The notes under the pieces: generated by a model
Seen by the model: the letters and a program-made list of their open reading frames with translations, nothing else
Databases searched by the model: none
Told to the model about the DNA's origin: nothing
Source: Brevibacillus_H ginsengisoli
GTDB taxonomy: Bacteria > Bacillota > Bacilli > Brevibacillales > Brevibacillaceae
Direction: 5' to 3'
DNA length: 64,000 nucleotides
Assembly: GCF_050113715.1 (NCBI RefSeq)
Contig: NZ_JBNJQR010000001.1
Location: 558,001 to 622,000, forward strand
Position numbers and translations under genes: made by a program
In this document: piece by piece, positions 1 to 8,031 of the stretch
How positions within the stretch are numbered: position 1 is the stretch's first letter
Layout: each line of letters starts with the position of its first letter

Positions 1-80
1 GCGAGGATAAACAGGACGGCTTCTCTCGGATAAGCGTGATACAAATTGGCAACTTCACGTAATCGTTTGGCAATGTTCAT
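1..80 (-). CDS. Unknown protein, N-terminal fragment cut by window edge
   Basis: An ATG at 80 on the minus strand has AGGTGA six bases upstream and opens a frame that runs off the window start. About 26 residues are visible, beginning MNIAKRLREVANLYHAYP. There is no signal peptide or recognisable motif in this short piece, so no function is proposed. It is divergent from the penicillin-binding protein gene at 338. Confidence 0.5.
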   Translation of the reverse strand, partial: MNIAKRLREVANLYHAYPREAVLFIL

Positions 81-337
81 GGTTATCACCTGACTTTTTA
101 TAGGATGAGTAGTGACCTCTAGAGTGATGGGGGAATGTGGTATTTTTGGATTTGAGTAAATTATACAAATTTTCGTTTACTTAGTAAACAAAAATATTTA
201 AAAAGTATAATATGTACAGCTCGTTAAGGTTCAGGTTTAATTTTAACCTGTGCCTTTTTCATTTCATCCAATTGGTTTGCATCCCCCGCTTTCATGGACA
301 AACTGTAGGCAAATGCTGATGAAAGGCGGGGTGGCGG
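81..337. promoter_or_regulatory. Divergent intergenic region with an inverted repeat
   Basis: This A+T-rich spacer lies between the minus-strand fragment and the PBP gene. It holds an inverted repeat GTTTAC-TTA-GTAAAC at 175-189 and a TATAAT at 206-211, but no clear -35 partner was found. It probably carries the promoters of both flanking genes. The regulator is unknown. Confidence 0.3.
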
Positions 338-2167
338 TTGACTACACATCGGGTAATCCAGCGAAGGGCTTTCTTGAGCTTACTCTTGCTCACGTTTTTG
401 ATCGCGGGTCTGATGCTTCGGCTATGGTGGATCCAAATCGGATTTACCCATCGCTTCTCTTCGCATCAGATTGATCTGGTCAAAAGCTCGATCAAGCAAC
501 GTCAACAAACGATTATGTTAAATAGTGGCCGCGGAGAGATTGCGGACAAAAACGGTCAGTCCTTAACCGGATCTGCGCAAAAGGCTCTGATTATTTTTCC
601 GATCGCACAGGGCGGAGTGGAAGGCCAACAGACGATTACGCAAGTGGCTCATCTTGCGCATCTGTCAGAAGATAAGATCCGTCAGGCTATTTATGAAGGC
701 AAAAGTCCCACGATTATCCGCGACGATATCGGAACGATCCACGCTTTGTCTGACGAGCAGACTGATGCGATCAATCGGCTTCACATCCCGGGGATACTTG
801 CCTTGACCGTGACGGAGCGCTATCCAAAGGACGGGATTGCGAGGCAAACCATCGGCTATATCAGTCAAAATCCACAAGTCATTAAGAGCCAATATGAAAC
901 AGAGCTTTTGTCGCGACAAATCAGCTTGGAAACTCTTGTGGGAGCGAGCGGGCTGGAGCGAAGCTTTGATCTGTTTTTACAAGGAAGTGAATCGTCCAGC
1001 TTGTCCTACTATGTAGACGGCAAAGGTCATCCGTTGAAAGGGCTGGATGTGCGTTACAAAGCCAACGAAAATGCGTTTTATCCGCTTACACTTGTGACAA
1101 CACTTGATCTGCGGATTCAAAAAAACCTGGAGGAAATTGCCGATGAAGTGGGGATGAAGGAAGGCTCCATTGTCGTGCTGGATGCTGACACCAGTGATGT
1201 TGTGGCGCTGGTGAGTCGACCGAATTATGATCAGAGTAAAATCAGCCTAGCGGATGGGGGCTGGCAGAATCATGCGTTTAAACAGCTTGAGCCAGGCTCA
1301 GTGTTCAAAACAGTCGTCGCCGCAGCCGCTCTGGGTGAAGGAATTGTCTCGCCAACCGATACGTTCCTATGCGAAGGAGAGTATGGCAAATACGGCTTCT
1401 CCTGCTGGAAAAAAGGGGGACATGGCAAACTTACCATGAAGGAAGCGTTTGCTGACTCTTGCAACGTTGCCTTTGCTCAAATAGCCAAAAAAGTAGGCGG
1501 AGCCAAAATCGAGGAGTACGCGAAAAAGCTGGGAGTTTCCACGCCGGTTGGATGGTCAACGGATGTGTTGTACAAGCTGGAGAATTTTCATCAGTTACAA
1601 GGAGAGGATCATGGAGGTGTCTTTGCACCCGGCAGCTCGAAGCAAGATGAAGGAGTCTTGATCCAGACGGCAATAGGTCAACGTGACGTTCGCATGACTC
1701 CCTTGCAGGCTGCCAATCTGATGGCGACGATTGCCCGTGGCGGAAAACCGAATCAGGTTCGTCTTGTCTCCAGAATTACCTACCGCAATGGCATGACCTT
1801 TCATCACTTCACGCCACACACGCTTGATGCAAAAGGAATTGATCGTGTAACGGCGATGAAGCTAATGAAATTCATGGAAGCCGTTGTGCAACAGGGAACG
1901 GGCCAATCCTTGATAAGCGCGGCATGGACGGTCGCTGGAAAAAGTGGAACTGCCCAGACTTTTGCGTCAGGGCAGCAGATGGATCATCAGTGGTTCGCGG
2001 GGATTACTCCTGTAGAGAAGCCACGCTACGCGATTGCTGTGGTTGTCGAGAATCAATCTCCGAATGCCCCGCATAAAGCGACGCAGGTGTTCAAAAAAGT
2101 GGTCGATTCACTTGCTTCTGGTACAACTGAATCTGATCCACTTCACGAAAAGAATCCGCAAGAATAA
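338..2167 (+). CDS. Class B penicillin-binding protein (PbpI/FtsI-like transpeptidase)
   Basis: This is a 609-residue membrane-anchored D,D-transpeptidase that should cross-link peptidoglycan stem peptides outside the membrane. One N-terminal membrane helix (about residues 11-33) is followed by a dimerisation-type region with RGEIADKNG near residue 65. The penicillin-binding domain has the active-site SVFK at Ser321, SCN at 374 and KSG at 535. The start is a TTG preceded by AAGGCGGGG. Length and N-terminal sequence resemble Bacillus PbpI (PBP4b, YrrR) more than SpoVD, but I cannot align them. There are no PASTA domains. The 3' end overlaps the convergent JAMM gene by 77 bases. Confidence 0.85.
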   Translation: MTTHRVIQRRAFLSLLLLTFLIAGLMLRLWWIQIGFTHRFSSHQIDLVKSSIKQRQQTIMLNSGRGEIADKNGQSLTGSAQKALIIFPIAQGGVEGQQTITQVAHLAHLSEDKIRQAIYEGKSPTIIRDDIGTIHALSDEQTDAINRLHIPGILALTVTERYPKDGIARQTIGYISQNPQVIKSQYETELLSRQISLETLVGASGLERSFDLFLQGSESSSLSYYVDGKGHPLKGLDVRYKANENAFYPLTLVTTLDLRIQKNLEEIADEVGMKEGSIVVLDADTSDVVALVSRPNYDQSKISLADGGWQNHAFKQLEPGSVFKTVVAAAALGEGIVSPTDTFLCEGEYGKYGFSCWKKGGHGKLTMKEAFADSCNVAFAQIAKKVGGAKIEEYAKKLGVSTPVGWSTDVLYKLENFHQLQGEDHGGVFAPGSSKQDEGVLIQTAIGQRDVRMTPLQAANLMATIARGGKPNQVRLVSRITYRNGMTFHHFTPHTLDAKGIDRVTAMKLMKFMEAVVQQGTGQSLISAAWTVAGKSGTAQTFASGQQMDHQWFAGITPVEKPRYAIAVVVENQSPNAPHKATQVFKKVVDSLASGTTESDPLHEKNPQE

Positions 2168-2576
2168 AAGCGCGCGCTAGGAGTTGATGACGCTTATCCA
2201 AGCCAGCGATCAGCATGAGTGGTGAGGATGAAGCGTAGAGATTGTTCGTATGTTTACTTAAAATGGTTTCACGGTCGCCTTTGCTCGGTGACAAGCGTTT
2301 GACCGTATGACTGTGCCAATCACCGACATATTGTAGCCTTCCAGCGGTTCGTCTCCGTATTTTACGAACCAGTTCTCTTAGGTACGGGTCATCAAACATG
2401 ATGGTATTTCGTGTTTGGATTGCTCGTGGCCCCGGTTCGCTTGCGTAGCTGACAATATAATCACCCTTTTCGAGTTGTAAACCCATTAGGATGCCACCAG
2501 TTTCTACCAGGGGCTGTTTCTTAACCGCCTGATCTATCTGCTTAAAAGCGCGCTGGGTAAGGTAAAGCGTCGTCAC
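2091..2576 (-). CDS. JAMM/MPN-family metalloprotease (Mov34/JAB1-like)
   Basis: This 161-residue protein shows a complete JAMM zinc site: Glu25 in the ETGG segment, then His88-x-His90, seven residues, Ser98-x-x-Asp101. Prokaryotic members are isopeptidase-like or sulfur-carrier-processing hydrolases; the substrate here is unknown. It has no membrane segment and is probably cytosolic. I chose the GTG at 2576 because AAAGGAGG lies ten bases upstream; a GTG further out at 2597 would contain that ribosome site. Its 3' end overlaps the end of the PBP gene in the opposite direction. No ubiquitin-like or sulfur-carrier gene is adjacent. Confidence 0.8.
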   Translation of the reverse strand: MTTLYLTQRAFKQIDQAVKKQPLVETGGILMGLQLEKGDYIVSYASEPGPRAIQTRNTIMFDDPYLRELVRKIRRRTAGRLQYVGDWHSHTVKRLSPSKGDRETILSKHTNNLYASSSPLMLIAGLDKRHQLLARAFILADSFREVDQIQLYQKQVNRPLF

Positions 2577-2642
2577 AAATGTATTTCCTCCTTTCACTCA
2601 AGCGGCGATATACGTATGATCGTACTATCATATGTAGCAGAC

Positions 2643-2832
2643 CTAACCCTGTGTGCGAACCTTCGCACCTTTTCCGATCCCCAGCACCATACCGGAAGCC
2701 AGCAAGCAGAAGACTCCCGCCCCTCCATTAGCCGCTGTTGCCACCTCCAGTTGATGAGCCAGTCGCGACCCAGTCTAATCCATAGAAGATAATGAATACC
2801 CCGAGTTGTCTTAAAAATTTTGAAAATTTAAT
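2643..2832 (-). pseudogene. Remnant of an MFS transporter (both ends, middle deleted)
   Basis: Read on the minus strand, codons from 2832 give KFSKFLRQLGVFIIFYGLDW, which looks like the first membrane helix of a major facilitator protein. About 90 bases on, in a shifted frame, the sequence gives GGAGVFCLLASGMVLGIGKG and ends with a TAG at 2643, like the last helix and tail. The join is out of frame and roughly a kilobase of coding sequence would be missing. The first codon is ATT rather than ATG. The MFS identity rests on recognising the helix motifs. Confidence 0.5.
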
Positions 2833-2833
2833 A

Positions 2834-2893
2834 TTGATCCACACTATTCCCTGTTATATAATAACAAACATCAAATGGTTTTGTATTAATACA
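2834..2893 (+). promoter_or_regulatory. Promoter with two palindromes upstream of the zinc-protein/RraA pair
   Basis: TTGATC at 2834-2839 and TATAAT at 2857-2862 are 17 bases apart, a good sigma-A promoter. The -10 sits inside TGTTAT-ATA-ATAACA (2852-2866), and a second perfect palindrome TGTATTAATACA follows at 2882-2893. The half-site TGTATTA also occurs in the aceB operator, so the same repressor may act on both. Confidence 0.5.
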
Positions 2894-2945
2894 GGGATAT
2901 TTTAAACCAACCATACTACAGAAAGAATGGATAGGAGTGTTCATG

Positions 2946-3101
2946 ATGACTAGTTGTCAACGCTGTGAAGGAAATGGAGAGAAATCGTGCCCGAGTTGCT
3001 TGGGTACCGGAAAAGAAACAGAAGGAAACAAATGCACCCAATGTATGGGGGATGGACATATTTTCTGTATCACTTGTGGTGGTACAGGTCTGGTTGATTA
3101 G
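2946..3101 (+). CDS. Mini zinc-binding protein with four CxxCxGxG repeats (DnaJ-type)
   Basis: This 51-residue protein consists almost entirely of four CxxCxGxG motifs: CQRCEGNG, CPSCLGTG, CTQCMGDG and CITCGGTG. In DnaJ four such motifs bind two zinc ions and contact unfolded protein; here there is no J domain or substrate-binding domain. AGGAG at 2933-2937 is eight bases from this ATG; an ATG one codon earlier is an alternative. The RraA-like gene follows after 20 bases in the same direction, so the two are probably co-transcribed. A role as a small redox or folding accessory is possible, but the function is unknown. Confidence 0.7.
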   Translation: MTSCQRCEGNGEKSCPSCLGTGKETEGNKCTQCMGDGHIFCITCGGTGLVD

Positions 3102-3121
3102 AGCGGAGAGGAAGTGGCTAG

Positions 3122-3736
3122 ATGGTGGAGAGAACAGTGAACCGATGTATCCCGACTACCTGTCTGTCAGACGCCATGGGTGGGTTAAATAACCTCGATC
3201 CGGCGATTAAACCTTTGCATGAGAAATTAAAGGTCCGCGGCAAGGCATTCACCGTCAAGGTTAGAGCTGCCGACAATCTAATGGTTCTGCGGGCGATTTA
3301 TGAAGCAAGTCCGGGAGACATCCTCGTAATCGATGCTAAGGGTTATGAATACAATGCGGTCTGTGGAGATTTTGTCATTGGCTTAGCGCAGATATTGGGA
3401 ATCGAAGGGGTGGTTATAGACGGAGTGATTCGCGACGTCAAGGGGATTAAAGAAATGAACTACCCTGTATTTTGTCGTGGCTATACGGTAGCTGCCAGTG
3501 GCAAATCAGGGGCAGGGGAGATCAATGTCCCGATCTCATGCGGGGGTGTCGTCGTACATCCGGGAGACATTGTCGTAGGTGATGCGGACGGTGTCGTCGT
3601 GATTCCTCAAGCTCAAGAGCAAGAAATCTATGCCAAAGCAATCGACAAACTGAACAAGGACAAAGAGCGAGAAGAGGAGGCGCTATCCAATCCAGAGGCG
3701 GCAAGAAGATATTTGGCTTCCCTATTTAAGAAGTAA
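3122..3736 (+). CDS. RraA-like protein, probable HMG/oxaloacetate aldolase family
   Basis: This 204-residue protein belongs to the RraA / 4-hydroxy-4-methyl-2-oxoglutarate aldolase family. The class II aldolase signature D-x20-R-D is exact: Asp83, Arg104, Asp105. Family enzymes split HMG to two pyruvates or decarboxylate oxaloacetate using a divalent metal. Here the neighbouring malate synthase and isocitrate lyase genes make a C4 or glyoxylate-derived substrate plausible. The related E. coli RraA, which inhibits RNase E, lacks the catalytic set. GAGAGGAAG precedes the ATG. The first 25 residues are not obviously part of the fold, so an internal start is possible. Confidence 0.75.
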   Translation: MVERTVNRCIPTTCLSDAMGGLNNLDPAIKPLHEKLKVRGKAFTVKVRAADNLMVLRAIYEASPGDILVIDAKGYEYNAVCGDFVIGLAQILGIEGVVIDGVIRDVKGIKEMNYPVFCRGYTVAASGKSGAGEINVPISCGGVVVHPGDIVVGDADGVVVIPQAQEQEIYAKAIDKLNKDKEREEEALSNPEAARRYLASLFKK

Positions 3737-3773
3737 GGAAGAATGGAAGTCTGAATGAATTGTCAGAAAGTGA

Positions 3774-3808
3774 TTGTCAATTCAAAATTATCTGTATTAT
3801 AATACAGA
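3774..3808 (+). promoter_or_regulatory. aceBA promoter with an 18-bp perfect palindrome on the -10 box
   Basis: TTGTCA at 3774-3779 and TATAAT at 3798-3803 are separated by 18 bases. The -10 box lies inside the perfect palindrome TCTGTATTATAATACAGA (3791-3808), the geometry expected of a repressor operator. An imperfect second copy follows at about 3821-3840. The regulator is not encoded in this window. Confidence 0.6.
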
Positions 3809-3880
3809 ACAGAAAATGAGTCTGTTGCATAATACATTATCAAAAGGGATCGCGAAAAGCGAAAGGAGGAACCAGCTTCA

Positions 3881-5488
3881 ATGCCTACCACAACGAATAA
3901 GTATCCAGCCGGAGTAGAGATAATCGGACCCGTTTCCTCACAGTACGCCGAAATTCTTACCCCAGAGGCTGTCGCTTTTGTCACTCAACTGGCGCGACAA
4001 TTCCAGGAAGAGCGTTATCAATTGCTAGAGAAGCGCGCCAGCAGACAACGCGAGATTGACGGCGGTAAGCTCCCCGATTTTCTTCCGGAGACGAAGCATA
4101 TACGAGAAAGTGATTGGACAGTTGCCCCCGTACCGCAAGATTTACAAGATCGACGCGTAGAAATCACAGGTCCCGCAGGCGATCGCAAAATGGTCATCAA
4201 CGCCTTTAACTCAGGGGCCAAAGCGTTTATGGCAGATTTCGAGGACGCCAACTCTCCCACATGGGACAATACCATTCAAGGTCAGCTCAACCTGCGTGAT
4301 GCCATCCGGCGGACCATTGAATTTGTCAGCCCAGAAGGAAAGCGCTACTTACTCAATGACCAAATCGCCACTTTGCTCGTTCGTCCGCGCGGTTGGCATC
4401 TTGAAGAAAAGCACATGCTGCTCGATGGCAAGCCTGTTTCGGGAAGCTTGTTCGACTTCGGTCTATTCTTCTTCCACAATGCTCGAACATTAATGGAGAA
4501 TGGCTCGGGACCGTACTTTTATCTGCCGAAGCTGGAGGGACATCTGGAGGCAAGGCTTTGGAATGATGTATTTGTTTTCGCGCAAAAAGAACTGGGGATC
4601 CCACAGGGAACGATCAAAGCTACCGTATTGATTGAAACCATTCTTGCCACTTTTGAGATGAATGAAATCCTCTATGAGTTGCGCGAGCACAGCGCAGGAT
4701 TGAACTGCGGGCGTTGGGATTACATTTTCAGCTATATCAAGAAACTGCGCAACCAACCAGATGTGATCCTGCCCGACCGCGCTCAGGTATCGATGACGGT
4801 GCCATTCATGCGAGCCTATACCCAGATGACGATTCAAACCTGTCATCGTCGCAATATTCACGCAATAGGTGGAATGGCGGCTCAAATTCCGGTTCGCAAC
4901 AATCCCGAAGCCAACGAAATCGCGATGAACAAGGTTCGCGCTGACAAGGAACGGGAGGCCAAGGACGGACATGACGGTACATGGGTTGCCCATCCGGGAC
5001 TGGTTCCGGTTGCGATGGAAATGTTCGATACTCATATGCCGACGCCCAACCAATTGGATCGCAAACGTGAAGATGTCCGAGTGAGTGCGGCTGACCTGCT
5101 CGCTGTACCAGAAGGAACGATTACAGAAGAGGGACTTCGCACTAATGTCAGCGTCGGTATCCAGTACATCGAGGCATGGTTGAGAGGCTCAGGCGCTGTA
5201 CCAATCTTCAATCTGATGGAAGATGCCGCAACCGCCGAAATCTCCCGCGCACAGGTATGGCAATGGATTCGTCATCCCAAAGGTGTTTTGCAAGATGGTC
5301 GCCAAGTCACGTTGGAACTAGTTGAAACAATCGTGGAAGAAGAACTTGCCAAGATCGAAGCGAGTATCGGCGAACAAACCTATCAAGCTGGCAAGTTCCC
5401 GTTAGCTACACAACTTTTCATACGTTTGATTCAAGAGGATGAATTCTCTGAGTTCCTGACGCTGCCTGGCTATGAGTATTTTGAGTAA
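3881..5488 (+). CDS. aceB: Malate synthase A
   Basis: Malate synthase condenses glyoxylate with acetyl-CoA to malate, the second step of the glyoxylate shunt that permits growth on acetate or fatty acids. The 535-residue length is that of the A isoform. The family signature AFMADFEDANSP is at about residues 115-126 and the catalytic-region LLVRPRGWHL at 165-174. The ATG follows AAAGGAGGA. aceA lies 70 bases downstream in the same direction, giving an aceB-aceA operon controlled by the palindromic promoter. A 16-base palindrome (TAATCATCGATGATTA, 5486-5501) overlaps its stop codon. Confidence 0.95.
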   Translation: MPTTTNKYPAGVEIIGPVSSQYAEILTPEAVAFVTQLARQFQEERYQLLEKRASRQREIDGGKLPDFLPETKHIRESDWTVAPVPQDLQDRRVEITGPAGDRKMVINAFNSGAKAFMADFEDANSPTWDNTIQGQLNLRDAIRRTIEFVSPEGKRYLLNDQIATLLVRPRGWHLEEKHMLLDGKPVSGSLFDFGLFFFHNARTLMENGSGPYFYLPKLEGHLEARLWNDVFVFAQKELGIPQGTIKATVLIETILATFEMNEILYELREHSAGLNCGRWDYIFSYIKKLRNQPDVILPDRAQVSMTVPFMRAYTQMTIQTCHRRNIHAIGGMAAQIPVRNNPEANEIAMNKVRADKEREAKDGHDGTWVAHPGLVPVAMEMFDTHMPTPNQLDRKREDVRVSAADLLAVPEGTITEEGLRTNVSVGIQYIEAWLRGSGAVPIFNLMEDAATAEISRAQVWQWIRHPKGVLQDGRQVTLELVETIVEEELAKIEASIGEQTYQAGKFPLATQLFIRLIQEDEFSEFLTLPGYEYFE

Positions 5489-5558
5489 TCATCGATGATT
5501 AACTTCCTTTAGGAGATTTTTCATCATAAATAAAAATAGGAGAGAGGACTGAAACTGT

Positions 5559-6842
5559 ATGACAAGACAAGAAGAAGTATTGAAGATTGAGGAAAGCTGG
5601 AAAGCGGATCGTTGGAAGGGCATCACTCGTCCATATTCTGCAAACGATGTTGTGCGCCTGCGAGGTTCCATCCAAATCGAACATACACTGGCGCGAGTAG
5701 GCGCAGAGCGTCTCTGGCAGTTGGTGAATCACGAGGATTACGTCAATGCGTTGGGTGCTTTGACAGGGAATCAGGCGGTTCAACAGGTCAAAGCAGGCCT
5801 GAAAGCCATTTACTTGAGCGGCTGGCAAGTAGCGGCTGACGCCAACCTTTCTGGAAACATGTATCCGGACCAAAGCTTGTACCCAGCCAACAGCGTTCCT
5901 GCCGTCGTGAAACGGATCAATCAGTCCCTGCAACGAGCTGACCAAATCCAAACAATGGAAGGAAAAGGAGACACCTACTGGTTTGCTCCAATCGTTGCCG
6001 ATGCTGAAGCGGGCTTTGGCGGTCAACTGAATGTATTCGAACTGATGAAAGGCATGATCGAAGCAGGTGCTTCTGGTGTTCACTTTGAGGATCAACTCTC
6101 CTCGGAGAAAAAATGCGGACACTTGGGCGGCAAAGTATTGCTGCCAACGCAAACAGCCGTGAAAAACCTGATCGCAGCGCGTTTTGCCGCTGACGTAATG
6201 GGTGTTCCAACAGTTCTGATTGCTCGTACCGATGCCAATGCGGCGGATCTAATCACAAGCGATGTTGACCCTTATGACGCTCCATTCATCACGAATGAGC
6301 GTACACCGGAAGGCTTCTATCGTACCCAAGCTGGTCTGGAGCAAGCGATTGCGCGCGGCCTCGCTTACGCTCCCTATGCCGACATGGTTTGGTGCGAAAC
6401 GTCGGAACCTAATCTGGAAGAGGCGAGACGATTCGCTGAAGCTATCCACGAGAAATTCCCGGGCAAACTGCTTGCCTACAACTGCTCGCCGTCCTTCAAC
6501 TGGAAAAAGAAGCTGGATGACGAGACCATCGCCAAGTTCCAACAAGAGTTGGGCAAAATGGGTTATAAATTCCAATTCGTCACATTGGCTGGCTTCCATG
6601 CCTTAAACTACAGCATGTTTGAATTGGCTCGCGGCTACAGAGATCACGGTATGGCTGCATACTCTCAATTGCAAGAAGCAGAGTTTGCCGCTGAGAAGAA
6701 TGGCTACACAGCAACCAGACACCAACGTGAAGTAGGTACTGGATATTTCGATGAAGTCGCTCAAGTGGTTAGCGGGGGTACCTCCTCAACTACGGCACTC
6801 GCGGGTTCTACCGAGACGGAACAATTCACACACAGTAAATAA
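5559..6842 (+). CDS. aceA: Isocitrate lyase
   Basis: Isocitrate lyase splits isocitrate into glyoxylate and succinate, the committing step of the glyoxylate shunt. The protein has 427 residues, usual for the bacterial enzyme. The catalytic KKCGH motif is at residues 184-188, with Cys186 as the general acid-base. The ATG follows AGGAGAGAGGA. It is the second gene of the aceBA operon and ends at a strong terminator. No isocitrate dehydrogenase kinase is nearby, so control is probably transcriptional. Confidence 0.95.
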   Translation: MTRQEEVLKIEESWKADRWKGITRPYSANDVVRLRGSIQIEHTLARVGAERLWQLVNHEDYVNALGALTGNQAVQQVKAGLKAIYLSGWQVAADANLSGNMYPDQSLYPANSVPAVVKRINQSLQRADQIQTMEGKGDTYWFAPIVADAEAGFGGQLNVFELMKGMIEAGASGVHFEDQLSSEKKCGHLGGKVLLPTQTAVKNLIAARFAADVMGVPTVLIARTDANAADLITSDVDPYDAPFITNERTPEGFYRTQAGLEQAIARGLAYAPYADMVWCETSEPNLEEARRFAEAIHEKFPGKLLAYNCSPSFNWKKKLDDETIAKFQQELGKMGYKFQFVTLAGFHALNYSMFELARGYRDHGMAAYSQLQEAEFAAEKNGYTATRHQREVGTGYFDEVAQVVSGGTSSTTALAGSTETEQFTHSK

Positions 6843-6869
6843 GGGCTTCATCATCACGGGATCGTTGAC

Positions 6870-6921
6870 AAGGAGCATGATCGGCAAACAGTTTGCGCCG
6901 ATCGTGCTCCTTTCACCTTTT
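6870..6921 (+). terminator. Terminator of aceBA
   Basis: AAGGAGCATGATCGGC pairs with GCCGATCGTGCTCCTT across a ten-base loop. The stem is about 16 pairs with one G-T wobble, followed by TTTCACCTTTT. Confidence 0.75.
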
Positions 6922-7004
6922 GTCGGGTAAAAGGCTTATGGGCTTCAGATTCCGAATAGAAATGTGGAGGTAAGTAGATTCACGATTGAGGAAGGAGAAA
7001 AAAG

Positions 7005-7364
7005 ATGCGTGGTTTTGGAGTCATTATCGCGTTTAATTTTATTGGTTTCGTCCTTCATAAATGGCTGATTCCCTTGCCAGCCAATGTATTGGGTATGGTC
7101 TTGCTAGTAGCTGCGTTAGCGTCTGGGTGGGTGAAGCTGGCATGGATCGAGGAGGCGGCCTCGTGGCTTCTCGGCAACATGATGCTGTTTTTTACGCCAG
7201 TGATTGTTGGAGTGATTCTTATTTTTCCTAAGTTTGAGTCACAGCTGGTTCCATTGATTGCGGGACTGGTGGGTAGTACAGTCGTGGTGATGCTCGCATC
7301 AGGCTGGACGGTACAAGCTCTCAATCGGAAGGGACGGGAGGAGAGTCAGCGTGGAGGCTGTTAA
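7005..7364 (+). CDS. LrgA/CidA-family holin-like membrane protein
   Basis: This 119-residue hydrophobic protein has about four membrane helices and the family segment LPANVLGMVLL near residue 25. CidA/LrgA proteins form membrane oligomers linked to murein hydrolase control, programmed lysis and pyruvate or acetate overflow. GGAAGGAG precedes the ATG. The next gene, the LrgB partner, overlaps it by 14 bases, so translation is probably coupled. The position after the acetate-using aceBA genes fits a carbon-overflow role, but this is inference. Confidence 0.8.
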   Translation: MRGFGVIIAFNFIGFVLHKWLIPLPANVLGMVLLVAALASGWVKLAWIEEAASWLLGNMMLFFTPVIVGVILIFPKFESQLVPLIAGLVGSTVVVMLASGWTVQALNRKGREESQRGGC

Positions 7365-8031
7365 CACTCCTTTATTTGGACTTGTGATCACGATTGCCGC
7401 GTATTTCGTATCCATGCGGCTGTATGTGCGGTTCCAATGGCTTCATCCGCTTATTTCTGCCTCATGCCTTCTCATTTTGTTCTTGGCGATAACGGGGATT
7501 CCCTATGATCAATACCGATTGGGAGGAGACATGCTCTCGTTTTTACTCGGCCCTGCCACGGTCGCACTGGCTGTCCCACTGTATAAACATTACGCATTGA
7601 TGCGCAAGCAGCTTGGAATGATCCTGTCAGGAGTGATCATCGGCTGTTTGGCTGGAATTATATCTGCGGCAGGAATCGTGCTCCTATTTGGCGGCAGTAG
7701 AGAACTCATGCTAACCATGATCCCCAAAACAGTTACCACGCCAATCGCTATCGAGATTGTTCAGACAATGGGAGGAGTGCCAGAGCTTGGAGCTGTCCTG
7801 ACGGTATTGACGGGGCTGATCGGAAGTGTCATTGGGCCTAGGCTGATGGAGCTTTGTGGTATACGAAGCGACATGGCCATCGGTGTAGCAATGGGGACCT
7901 CGTCACATGGGATTGGAACCGCCAAGCTGTTCCATGAATCCAGCCTGCAGGCAAGTGTGAGCGGGTTTGCTATGGGATTGGCGGGAATCAGTTTATCCCT
8001 TCTGATGATCCCCTTGCGTTACTTTTTATAA
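7351..8031 (+). CDS. LrgB/CidB-family membrane protein
   Basis: This 226-residue protein with about seven membrane helices is the usual partner of LrgA. Family segments include PKTVTTPIAIEI and MGTSSHGIGTAKL. LrgB-type proteins take part in autolysis control and are implicated in pyruvate uptake in Bacillus and Staphylococcus. A GTG inside the LrgA gene is preceded by GGGAGGAGAG. The 3' end overlaps the convergent epimerase gene by 13 bases, with no terminator between them. No LytSR-type regulator is adjacent. Confidence 0.85.
   Translation: MEAVNTPLFGLVITIAAYFVSMRLYVRFQWLHPLISASCLLILFLAITGIPYDQYRLGGDMLSFLLGPATVALAVPLYKHYALMRKQLGMILSGVIIGCLAGIISAAGIVLLFGGSRELMLTMIPKTVTTPIAIEIVQTMGGVPELGAVLTVLTGLIGSVIGPRLMELCGIRSDMAIGVAMGTSSHGIGTAKLFHESSLQASVSGFAMGLAGISLSLLMIPLRYFL

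Noticed and set aside
4490..6152. Long minus-strand frames opposite aceB and aceA
   Set aside because: They run antisense to strongly conserved enzyme genes, without ribosome sites or plausible products.
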